Shown here: piece by piece, positions 1 through 6,464 of the stretch
Layout of the letters: every line of letters starts with the position of its first letter
Numbering within the stretch: the stretch's first letter is position 1
Source of the DNA: Thermofilum sp.
Lineage (GTDB): Archaea; Thermoproteota; Thermoprotei; Thermofilales; Thermofilaceae
Assembly: GCA_020832965.1 (NCBI GenBank)
Contig: JAJHRM010000049.1
Location: forward strand, 1 to 12,902
Direction of reading: 5' to 3'
DNA: 12,902 nt
Made by a program: the position numbers and the translations under genes
The notes under the pieces: generated by a model
The model's database searches: none
What the model saw: the letters and a program-made list of their open reading frames with translations, nothing else
Told to the model about the DNA's origin: nothing

Positions 1-2
1 TC

Positions 3-677
3 GTAAAGTACCTGGCCGAGCGGAGCCCCGCGGCGGCCGAGGAGGTGGCGGCCGAGCTGGGCGCGCGGTCGCGGGAGGTCACGGACCGCTACCTGCCGGT
101 GCTACACCTCGCCTTCAAGCTGAGGGGGCCCGTAGCGAAGCCCTTCAACCGGCACGTGGTCGAGGCGGTGCTCTTCAAGCTTGGGTCGCAGCTCGGCCTC
201 CTGGAGGTGGAGGGGGGCGAGGCGAAGCCGACGGAGCTGGCGCTCGAGCTCGCTTGGGAGCCCGAGGTCGTGGTCGTGAAGACGGCGCCGCGGGCGCCGC
301 TCGCGCTGGCCGCGGCAGCTTGCGCGCTGGCGCAAGCTGCGAAGCCCTACCTCGTCTCGCCGTGGGTCGACCCGGATGTGGCTCGCGCCCTAGCGCAGCT
401 GGTGCGCGGCGGGGTCGTCGTCTCGAGGCCACCCCGTGACAGCGGGCACGAGCGAGCGCTCGCCGAGCTGGCGGAGCGGTGCGAGGTCCGCGTCTACGAG
501 AGGCTCCACACCAAGCTGGCGCTGGGGCGGGGGGCGCTCGTCACCAGTGCGAACATGACCAAAGCCAGCCTCCTGCGCAACCTGGAGACGGGGGTCTACT
601 ACCGCGAAGCGCCGGAAGCGCTGCGCGAGCACGCCGAGGAGGTGGCCGCCACGGCGCGGGAGTGGGAGGGAGCCTAG
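3..677 (+). CDS. Winged-helix / phospholipase D-like domain protein (5' end outside window)
   Basis: The frame is open to the left edge, so the gene probably begins outside the window; a GTG at 45 is a possible internal start. Numbering from that GTG, residues 1-70 look like a helical, winged-helix-type region. Residues about 73-185 look like one PLD-type half: a strand ending in SPWVDP (105-110), then HTK at 155-157 and SANMT at 168-172. This is the HxK...S-x-N arrangement of PLDc_2-like proteins. The aspartate of a canonical HKD motif is not at its usual spacing, so catalysis is uncertain; a DNA-binding or nuclease-like role is possible. Codon use is strongly GC-rich, unlike the island to the right, so it is probably a resident gene. 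Dpd islands include a PLD protein (DpdK), but nothing here shows that this is its equivalent. Confidence 0.6.
   Translation, partial: VKYLAERSPAAAEEVAAELGARSREVTDRYLPVLHLAFKLRGPVAKPFNRHVVEAVLFKLGSQLGLLEVEGGEAKPTELALELAWEPEVVVVKTAPRAPLALAAAACALAQAAKPYLVSPWVDPDVARALAQLVRGGVVVSRPPRDSGHERALAELAERCEVRVYERLHTKLALGRGALVTSANMTKASLLRNLETGVYYREAPEALREHAEEVAATAREWEGA
315..340. repeat. Perfect 11-bp inverted repeat with 4-base loop, inside the PLD-like gene
   Basis: Arms GCAGCTTGCGC (315-325) and GCGCAAGCTGC (330-340) are exact reverse complements. They lie in a stretch encoding alanine-rich sequence. No T-run follows on either strand, so it is not a terminator. It may be a by-product of GC-rich alanine codons. 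Confidence 0.6.
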
Positions 678-960
678 CGCTCTAGCGGGCGGAAGCCGCC
701 GGGAAGCGACGCCAGCACGCGAGCTGCACACTTAAGCCCTGCGAGCCGAAACGGGAGAAGGAGTACGTTGCACGGCACGTCCACCGCTCAACAACCGCGC
801 TTCGTAGCTCCCTAGCATGCGCCGGAGTGCGCACGGGTCACCTGTCCTTCCAGGAGTACCTCTCAGCCCCAGATTCGCGCCATCGCTCGGTTGCCCCCAC
901 TGCGCATTGGGGGTATGGAGCACCTTCCTTCGCGAGCCTTCCTCCCTAATCACACTCCCG
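678..960. other. 283-base convergent intergenic gap with GC-rich structured sequence
   Basis: This lies between the stop of the PLD-like gene (+) and the stop of the metallopeptidase-like gene (-), so it should hold the 3' ends of both transcripts. I see no tRNA, rRNA or convincing gene. The clearest structure is a hairpin with arms CCCCCA (894-899) and TGGGGG (908-913) and an 8-base loop. An open minus-strand frame through much of the gap gives an arginine- and glycine-rich, low-quality translation and is not called. A structured RNA or the worn end of a mobile element is possible but not demonstrated. Confidence 0.35.
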
Positions 961-2370
961 TTAAATTTCAACCTCTAGTTTATTTTCATCTTTCGCTACA
1001 ATCTCCTCTAAAAATACACAGCTATAAGAGATCTCCATAATACTTCTTTTTTTGAAATACCTTACGATGAAATCTCTAGCTCTCCCACGATCCCTCAGCA
1101 CCTCTACCGACTCCCTGAGCGGTGCGTCGATGCGCAGGTACCTGTCCTCAGCCCTCGCATCGCTGGGCACGAGCAGCTCCGCGCGCCCCGCGCTCCCCGC
1201 CTCCACCGAGATCACGAGGTACTCAGCATCCCCGAGCCTCTTGGTCTCGAGAGCTTGCGCCTTCCAGCCGCCGAGCGAGAGGAGAGCTAGAAGGTCGGAT
1301 GCGGAGAACGAAGGTTTTTTACTGCCTCCGCGAAGCTCCTCGCGGAGGCACTCCGCCGCGGTCTTCCGCTGCAGAACCTCCACTTTGAACTCGTAACCGC
1401 CAGCTTTGAAGGCTCCCTGCACGATCTGCGCGGGCTCCACCCGCAGCTTCCTGAGCTCTCCGAACTTGGGTTCCTGCTTGCTCTTCAGGAGCAGGGAGAG
1501 GGGCGGCAGCGGCCCCTCCTTCAGGTCAAAGCCCACGGCCGCGCCGCTGCTCAGGACCACGTAAGCGCGCGACAGAGCAGTATCGGAGTCTACAATAATG
1601 GCCTTGACGTTGCCCAGGAACTCTCTCACAACACTTCGCAGCTCCTTGGCAACGGCGCCGACAGGGTCCTCCTCGAGCTTCCGCAGGAAGTCGGTTACAG
1701 CCCTCTCGAGGCACGCCCTCTTAGCTTCGTTTTCCACCCCCCTCAGCTTTTCAGCGATGCCCCTCATCGAAAGCAGCAGATCACCCCCGGTGAGCTCCAC
1801 GATGAACTTAGCCGACTCTCTGAGCGCAGGGGTCCAGCTCAGGGCTGTGGCGACCTCGCTCAGCGAGGGCACCACCTCGGGAGAGAGCAGCCGCCTCGCG
1901 TAGCTCACTGCCTCGTCGAAGCCCCTCACCCCCCGCAGCCTCTCGGCCAGCTCCCGCTGCTTCCCGTAGGCTTCGACCTCGTGGGGCCTAAGCCTGTAGG
2001 GCAGCGCCGCGTCCACCCTGGCGGCGAGCCCGGGGTCGAGGTGGACCTCGCACAGCGGGCCGCGCGTGAGCTGGCAGTGGTGGACGAGCTCGTGCGCGAG
2101 CGTCTCGGCGAGGCGACCCGTGAGGTCCTTTTCCTCCTCCGCCAGGCACGGCAGGGAGACCAGGATGAGCCTCCTCTCCGGGTCGTAGCGACCGCAGACC
2201 TCGCGCCCCTCCTCCCGATCCTCGTAGACGCGCTCGAGGGATGCTAGAGCGCTTACACCGAGATCCAGGCCTAGCTCTCGGCAAGCCCTCCCCGCGAGCT
2301 CGGTAAGCTTGGAGGAAACCAGCTTCAAAGCCTCCCACAGCGCCAGGCTCGCACCGAGCTCCACGCGCAC
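961..2370 (-). CDS. HEXXH zinc metallopeptidase-like protein
   Basis: This is a 469-residue protein. Residues 93-97 read HELVH, the zinc-binding HEXXH helix, and PHEVEAYGK at 129-137 offers a glutamate (E131 or E133) as third ligand, as in gluzincins. The N-terminal 150 residues form the peptidase-like part. Residues 150-469 are mixed helix and strand that I do not recognise. No signal peptide or membrane segment is evident, so it is probably cytoplasmic. The GTG start at 2370 is supported by a TATA-like box 27 nt upstream, typical of a leaderless archaeal mRNA. Codons are GC-rich except for the last 40 or so residues (about 961-1080), which become AT-rich. The substrate is unknown, and membership in the neighbouring island is doubtful because of the different codon use and separate promoter. 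Confidence 0.75.
   Translation of the reverse strand: MRVELGASLALWEALKLVSSKLTELAGRACRELGLDLGVSALASLERVYEDREEGREVCGRYDPERRLILVSLPCLAEEEKDLTGRLAETLAHELVHHCQLTRGPLCEVHLDPGLAARVDAALPYRLRPHEVEAYGKQRELAERLRGVRGFDEAVSYARRLLSPEVVPSLSEVATALSWTPALRESAKFIVELTGGDLLLSMRGIAEKLRGVENEAKRACLERAVTDFLRKLEEDPVGAVAKELRSVVREFLGNVKAIIVDSDTALSRAYVVLSSGAAVGFDLKEGPLPPLSLLLKSKQEPKFGELRKLRVEPAQIVQGAFKAGGYEFKVEVLQRKTAAECLREELRGGSKKPSFSASDLLALLSLGGWKAQALETKRLGDAEYLVISVEAGSAGRAELLVPSDARAEDRYLRIDAPLRESVEVLRDRGRARDFIVRYFKKRSIMEISYSCVFLEEIVAKDENKLEVEI
1323..1350. repeat. Perfect 11-bp inverted repeat with 6-base loop, inside the metallopeptidase gene
   Basis: Arms TGCCTCCGCGA (1323-1333) and TCGCGGAGGCA (1340-1350) pair completely. 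In the mRNA (minus strand) the hairpin is followed by an A-run, not a U-run, so it is not an intrinsic terminator in that direction. It encodes part of a Leu-Arg-Glu-Glu-Leu-Arg stretch. Confidence 0.6.
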
Positions 2371-2393
2371 CCACCTACACAGCGAGCGCTAAG

Positions 2394-2401
2394 TTATATT
2401 T
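2394..2401 (-). promoter_or_regulatory. TATA box of the metallopeptidase-like gene
   Basis: On the minus strand the sequence AAATATAA is centred 27 nt upstream of the GTG start at 2370. This is the spacing expected for an archaeal TBP/TFB promoter with transcription starting at or next to the start codon. It supports the annotated start. Confidence 0.55.
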
Positions 2402-2503
2402 ACGACGCGCCTAGCTTCTCAGGCTCCTTCACGTGCCGGCAAGCTCTTATTAAGTATTAAACTTTGTTTTTTGGCATAACTATATAATCAGATTCAGATC
2501 TTA

Positions 2504-3286
2504 TCACGTCACATCCCCTGCATCATTTCGCGAAGAAATTACAAGGTAGAATGTTACAGGGAAAGTTAACAAAGTAGTCATCCCGCTTATAACGAGAGGC
2601 ATTTTATCTTTTAAGTGAATCTGAATGTTTTCGACAAGATCGAAAGCATATCGCAATATCCTAACATATATGGATGGAATTCTTAAAGCAATTGCACTAT
2701 TAAAGCATTGACTTTCTACAGTCTGCAAACGATGAGATATAGTAATTCCTAAACCTATCCCTTGAAGGTAAATAGAATTGCTATTACATATCAATTTAAA
2801 TTCATCAATATCCCCTATCATAAATAAATTAAAAATTCTAGCTAAATCTTGATCGTTAATATGCAGCGTGTGACTATCGGAGAGTGCTCTGGTGACAAAC
2901 GACATATCCAAAGATGGGTATTCCACATCGAGCCATACTAGGTCTATCGATACTTCTTGTTGAGTATATCTATACAAAGAAGATATTCTAATATGGTCAC
3001 TAGTTATTTCAATCACCTTCGGCGATGCAAATTTTAATATCTTGGGAATCATAGAAACTTTAAATACTTTTTCAAGTTCCAACTCTTTACAAAAATTACC
3101 CTGTAATTTTAATATAGCTGCCGATAGCTCCAATTTATCTAAAGAGTATATGATCAAACCATCGCTTTTTTTCTCTATTTTAGCATAGGGAGATAGACGC
3201 GCCAACATGGATAAAAGTTTTAGAAATTTTATGGCATCGTTATCTTTTATCAGCAATTTCTCACTGCAGCCCACGTAAACCACCAT
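2504..3286 (-). CDS. PCNA-like sliding clamp paralogue (divergent)
   Basis: This is a 260-residue protein, close to the roughly 245-250 of archaeal PCNA, with the strand and helix order of a two-domain clamp. Residues 17-30 match the first clamp helix. SDGLIIYSLDKLELSAAIL (41-59) matches the PCNA strand pair around 'eGl.i.amD...v'. Residues 74-101 match the second helix and the 'leitsd.l.i' strands. About 117-130 matches the interdomain connector. The C-terminal LTFPVTFYLVISSR (240-253) matches the final PCNA strand, where canonical PCNA reads about 'vtFYlAPR'. It overlaps the 3' end of the upstream TGT-like gene by 26 nt in another frame, which implies co-transcription and translational coupling. 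It is very AT-rich. PCNA encircles DNA and tethers enzymes; here it may tether the TGT-like or nuclease proteins (inference). A degenerate host PCNA copy is the main alternative. Confidence 0.65.
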   Translation of the reverse strand: MVVYVGCSEKLLIKDNDAIKFLKLLSMLARLSPYAKIEKKSDGLIIYSLDKLELSAAILKLQGNFCKELELEKVFKVSMIPKILKFASPKVIEITSDHIRISSLYRYTQQEVSIDLVWLDVEYPSLDMSFVTRALSDSHTLHINDQDLARIFNLFMIGDIDEFKLICNSNSIYLQGIGLGITISHRLQTVESQCFNSAIALRIPSIYVRILRYAFDLVENIQIHLKDKMPLVISGMTTLLTFPVTFYLVISSRNDAGDVT

Positions 3287-4301
3287 ACTTGCGCTTTATT
3301 TTAACGTACTTCCATATGTATCTCAGAGAGGAGTTCTCAAACATCATATCGATAAAACGCTCATACTTCTCCATGTCCTCCTGAGCCATATGAACCCCTT
3401 CCTGCCAACTGCGCTTTAGGATCCACTCGTTGTGAATAGCCCTCGCTCGCCAATCCCTCCACAAGAGGCTAGGATCGCGCCTGCAAACAGGGCAATCGCA
3501 CCTTTCCAGCAGGCGCATCTCCTGAGGCGTTAACCGCGTGACCCCGAAGCGCGCATCCCCCTTACCAACATAGCGCTCTCCCCTGCCCGGCAGTAAGATC
3601 TTCCCGTAAGCTGCCCGCCGCCGGAAGCCACTACTATCTGTTGAGTCGATGCCCATGTAAATAGCCAGATGAATAGTCAGCGGAGAGGAACCGAAACCTG
3701 CCACATGGACCTTATAACCGTAATCATTTTTCGCTACTCTCATAGCCTCCACTAGAGCATTTATAAAATCTACCGATAATTGGCGATCTCCTAAATACCC
3801 TTTTAAACTATCAATAGAAAATGCTATTGTACCAATAGCTAGATATTCAGAATTTCCAGCAATATCTGATATTATTTTTATGGTTTCAAGGAGGTTCCGC
3901 CGACCTAAAGCATGAATTATTGGCATAACTTCTATCTTCTTGTTTAATGTTTCAATCCAAACTCTTGTGTTTTCAATTGTTAATCTCCATCTTTCTTGAA
4001 TTTCTTTAATTGTCATCCATGGCATAAAGGGGTAATCTAAAGGTATGCAGATATCGGGTTTCAATCGCTGTTGAATTTCGAGAACTCGGTGAGGGTCTAA
4101 ATTCATATTTTTTCGTGCAGCTGTGTAAGCGCCGCTATCCGCTAGCAGCTTTAGCGCAATATATTTCCTCTCTATAGTGCTGTATTGAAGGTAATTGATA
4201 GCTGAATCCATAACATAATCCGAGGACCTCTCGCGGATAACCGGTTTAGGACCTTCAGTAATCCAAAGCAGCATTCTATCACTTTGAACTCTCCCCATCA
4301 T
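3261..4301 (-). CDS. Stand-alone TGT-family base-exchange enzyme, DpdA-like candidate
   Basis: TGTs swap guanine for a 7-deazaguanine base. With the start at the ATG-ATG pair (4301), preceded by a GGGGGT ribosome-binding-like run, the protein has 346 residues. ADSGAY at 54-59 carries the first catalytic aspartate (D55). GIDSTDSSGF at 217-226 carries the probable nucleophile (D222). C268-x-C270-x2-C273 with H290 forms the TGT zinc site, with a shorter Cys-His spacing than in bacterial TGT. Only about 55 residues follow, so the C1, C2 and PUA domains of archaeal tRNA TGT are absent, as in the DNA-acting DpdA. The frame stays open upstream to 4610, but that part crosses the palindrome and the opposite gene, so I exclude it. 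Family membership is firm; a DNA target is inferred from the missing PUA domain and the neighbours. Confidence 0.82.
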   Translation of the reverse strand: MMGRVQSDRMLLWITEGPKPVIRERSSDYVMDSAINYLQYSTIERKYIALKLLADSGAYTAARKNMNLDPHRVLEIQQRLKPDICIPLDYPFMPWMTIKEIQERWRLTIENTRVWIETLNKKIEVMPIIHALGRRNLLETIKIISDIAGNSEYLAIGTIAFSIDSLKGYLGDRQLSVDFINALVEAMRVAKNDYGYKVHVAGFGSSPLTIHLAIYMGIDSTDSSGFRRRAAYGKILLPGRGERYVGKGDARFGVTRLTPQEMRLLERCDCPVCRRDPSLLWRDWRARAIHNEWILKRSWQEGVHMAQEDMEKYERFIDMMFENSSLRYIWKYVKIKRKYGGLRGLQ

Positions 4302-4338
4302 CGCGGACCCCCGCAAGGCTCCAAGCGTGCTGCACAGG

Positions 4339-4365
4339 TAAGTGCCAGGTAGTACCTGGCACTTA
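4339..4365. promoter_or_regulatory. Perfect 27-bp palindrome, probable operator between divergent genes
   Basis: Arms TAAGTGCCAGGTA (4339-4351) and TACCTGGCACTTA (4353-4365) are exact reverse complements around a single G at 4352. The palindrome sits between the TGT-like start (4301, -) and the ArcS-like start (4409, +). Relative to the shared TATA region at 4374-4387, it is just upstream for the plus gene and near the expected start site for the minus gene. This is a good place for a dimeric repressor controlling both directions. A hairpin in the leader of the minus transcript is an alternative. Confidence 0.65.
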
Positions 4366-4373
4366 TGAGGTAA

Positions 4374-4387
4374 CTGAATTAAATCAG
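4374..4387. promoter_or_regulatory. Near-symmetric bidirectional TATA region
   Basis: The sequence CTGAATTAAATCAG is symmetric at 12 of 14 positions. On the plus strand its centre is 28 nt upstream of the GTG at 4409, which fits leaderless transcription of the ArcS-like gene. On the minus strand it would start transcription near 4354, giving the TGT-like gene a leader of about 50 nt that includes half of the palindrome. Confidence 0.45.
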
Positions 4388-4408
4388 TATCGCAGGAACT
4401 TCTGCAAT

Positions 4409-5167
4409 GTGGACAAGGAGCCCGTACTGTACGAAATTTCCAGGAAGAGGGTTCTCCGGGGCAGCATACCCCGCGAGCTGTGCTTCTATAGCCCGCTGGA
4501 AGTATACAAAGCCCTAACCTCCAGTAACGGCAGGGTCTTGGAATGGTTGAGCTTCGTCTCAGAAAAGTACACCCCGCCACCTGATAAGACGATCCTGCTC
4601 CTCTACCCATGCTCAGCAGTAAAGCCCTACAACCTCTCTAGATCCTACAAAGCTTTGTACAGCACGTTGGAGAAGCTTCCAGAGGAGACAAGGAGGAGGA
4701 TACACCTAGTGACGATATCAGAACCCTTCGGGCTCGTACCCGAAGAATTCTACGAACAATGGAATGAATGGTATGATTGCCCTGGGCTTTTTGAATGGTG
4801 GTGTAAAAAGCATGGAATCGACTATGATGTGGAACTAGTTTCCAAAAGCATAGATATTTTAGCTAGCTACATCGCTCGATATCTCCAACGCACGAAAAAC
4901 AATTACATAAGAAGGTTGGCTTTTGTAAGAACTTTCACATCTAGCCTAAAACCCAGCAATAGCACACATAGGAGGATCGTGGAGCTTGCTTCGGAGAGAA
5001 GCGGTGTCTACGTAGAGCTACATCCGCCTGCTGAAATTGTGAAAAGAATCGTCGAGCTCAGAGGAGGGAGGGCCTGGGACTTCTACGGGGTAGCGCACCC
5101 TCTAGCCCAGGAGTATCTAGGCGTACTCCTTCGGGAAACAGTGAGATTCGCTGAAAACCCTCGTTGA
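4409..5167 (+). CDS. Stand-alone ArcS-core (DUF5591-type) protein
   Basis: This is a 252-residue protein. Residues 67-80 read PCSAVKPYNLSRSY, which fits the ArcS signature P-C-x3-K-P-Y-x2-S-x2-H with conserved C68 and K72 but tyrosine (Y80) for the final histidine. A second block, VTISEPFGLVPEEF (101-114), and a third, DFYGVAHPLAQEYL (224-237), match the rest of the domain. ArcS acts on preQ0 in tRNA during archaeosine synthesis (described as an amidinotransferase and later as a lysine transferase). Normal ArcS also has TGT-like and PUA domains; here only the core remains. The GTG start fits the TATA region 28 nt upstream. Its divergent pairing with a TGT-like gene suggests the two act on the same deazaguanine base. 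I infer the base may be in DNA. Activity without the histidine is uncertain. Confidence 0.75.
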   Translation: MDKEPVLYEISRKRVLRGSIPRELCFYSPLEVYKALTSSNGRVLEWLSFVSEKYTPPPDKTILLLYPCSAVKPYNLSRSYKALYSTLEKLPEETRRRIHLVTISEPFGLVPEEFYEQWNEWYDCPGLFEWWCKKHGIDYDVELVSKSIDILASYIARYLQRTKNNYIRRLAFVRTFTSSLKPSNSTHRRIVELASERSGVYVELHPPAEIVKRIVELRGGRAWDFYGVAHPLAQEYLGVLLRETVRFAENPR

Positions 5168-5206
5168 AGCTCTCGGGCAGAGAGCGAAATTGCGAGAAGA
5201 CTAAGC

Positions 5207-5214
5207 TTTTATAC
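5207..5214 (+). promoter_or_regulatory. TATA box of the NurA-HerA-ATPase operon
   Basis: TTTTATAC is centred about 33 nt upstream of the GTG at 5244, so transcription should begin about 7 nt before that codon. It gives the nuclease operon its own promoter, separate from the ArcS-like gene that ends at 5167. Confidence 0.5.
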
Positions 5215-5243
5215 ACTTTAAAACACCGAAACTACTGAGCGCC

Positions 5244-6455
5244 GTGGCTTATGTGGCTTCACGAAAGAAGAAAGTTACTCTGGGAGCAGCCCACTGGGTC
5301 AAGATACTGCGCTTGCTGCGAGATCAAATCGATGACCTAGCCGTGAACATAGACAATATATCTAAAGTTGTTGTAAAGTTTGCTGACAAAGCATTATTAT
5401 TTGGCAGCGAGTGGAATAAATACAAAGTTAACACCGAAGAGCTGAAGGATGCTCAAAAAGATACCGTTTTTGCAGGCGTAGATAGTAGCATAACACCCCC
5501 CGTTAGGTTAGGTTCTTACTTAATCTCAGCAGTCTCCGCAGCAGCAATAGTAACAAAAGGTGTAACAGAAAATCCAGTAAAAATTCTTGATTCAGATATT
5601 GCTCAGGCCCCTGAAGTAGCAAATGCTGAAGATGCCTACTACGAATTAAAAATGAAAATGTTCAAATTAGAAGTAGAAATAATTAGAAAATGTATGTCAA
5701 AAATTATGGAAATGTATGAGGATGATGGAGAAAAAATAGTATTCATGGACGGCCCCCTCGTTGATCCTCCGACTTTCCCACATAGAAACCAAAAGTTAAG
5801 AGAAAGTTACGAAAACGAATATATAAGAGAAAGAGCAGAAATTATTCTTGATGGTATTAAAGAAAATATTTTAACTTTGGGAATAGTGAAGAAAATAGAG
5901 GGAAATTCATTAGTATCTAACCTATGCTCAGAGAGCAGGGCAGAGTATGATGTTTTACAAAAACTTAACGATTATACTTTCACAACGTTGATCTTCAAAT
6001 CTCAATACATTCTATCATTCCTAAGAGAATTAGCTAAAAATGAGAATGAAGAAATAATCTTAGCAACAAAACCATATGAATTATCTTATAACACGGACTA
6101 CCCTGTATATAAAAAATATGGATTGTATATATATTCGTTCTATGTCTTGCCTAGATTAAAGGATCCGAAGAAAAGAGTGCTTAGAGTAGAAATACCATTT
6201 GACCATGAACCGTCCGATACCGAACTGAAGACGCGCGTGTGGAAAAGCGTTAAGTACGTTGCAGCGGCAACGCTACCTGGGCACAGTGTCCCCACGCCCG
6301 TGGTTCTAGCGCATAAAGCCTGCACAATACCGAGATCTGCAGCGAGAAAAGTTGTGAAAGAAGCTATTTCAAGGTTTCTCACAGCGAGCCTTAGCAGGAG
6401 AACCTCGTTAGAGGCGAGAGGCGTAATCGATTTAGCTAAAGGGCTTATAGAGTAA
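5244..6455 (+). CDS. nurA: NurA-family nuclease
   Basis: NurA is a Mn-dependent dimeric 5'-3' exonuclease/endonuclease with an RNase H-like fold that docks on HerA. In this 403-residue protein, GVDSSITPP (78-86) carries the first metal-binding aspartate (D80). An acidic helix follows (E143/E145 are candidate ligands). VFMDGPLVDPP (166-176) carries D169. RVEIPFDHE and the C-terminal VLAHKACTIP segment match later NurA blocks. The GTG at 5244 fits the TATA box; a GTG at 5253 is an alternative. HerA starts 9 nt after the stop, so they form one operon. Housekeeping archaeal nurA usually sits with mre11, rad50 and herA; neither mre11 nor rad50 is here, which favours a defence-type copy. The interior (about 5340-6170) is much more AT-rich than the ends. 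Confidence 0.85.
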   Translation: MAYVASRKKKVTLGAAHWVKILRLLRDQIDDLAVNIDNISKVVVKFADKALLFGSEWNKYKVNTEELKDAQKDTVFAGVDSSITPPVRLGSYLISAVSAAAIVTKGVTENPVKILDSDIAQAPEVANAEDAYYELKMKMFKLEVEIIRKCMSKIMEMYEDDGEKIVFMDGPLVDPPTFPHRNQKLRESYENEYIRERAEIILDGIKENILTLGIVKKIEGNSLVSNLCSESRAEYDVLQKLNDYTFTTLIFKSQYILSFLRELAKNENEEIILATKPYELSYNTDYPVYKKYGLYIYSFYVLPRLKDPKKRVLRVEIPFDHEPSDTELKTRVWKSVKYVAAATLPGHSVPTPVVLAHKACTIPRSAARKVVKEAISRFLTASLSRRTSLEARGVIDLAKGLIE

Positions 6456-6464
6456 CAGCGAGGT

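Noticed and set aside
732..971. 79-residue minus-strand frame
   Set aside because: It overlaps the end of the metallopeptidase gene. Its translation is rich in Arg, Gly and Pro with no recognisable domain, and it has no promoter.
2461..2475. T-run as terminator of the PCNA-like gene
   Set aside because: The T-run is on the plus strand; the minus-strand transcript would read A there. No U-rich end is evident for that operon.
4302..4610. Upstream extension of the TGT-like frame (103 extra residues), with a CPHC...HKC pattern resembling a zinc ribbon
   Set aside because: It runs across the palindrome and the bidirectional promoter and antisense to the ArcS-like gene, whose coding signal is strong. 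The first 70 residues look like antisense translation, and no start codon lies just before the CPHC pattern.
3261..5167. Canonical archaeosine tRNA pathway (ArcTGT plus ArcS)
   Set aside because: Both proteins lack PUA domains, the ArcS motif has Tyr for His, and the neighbours are DNA-processing proteins. It cannot be fully excluded from sequence alone.
6459..6464. Shine-Dalgarno sequence (GAGGT) for HerA
   Set aside because: It lies only 0-1 nt before the ATG at 6465, too close to pair with 16S rRNA while the start codon is in place.
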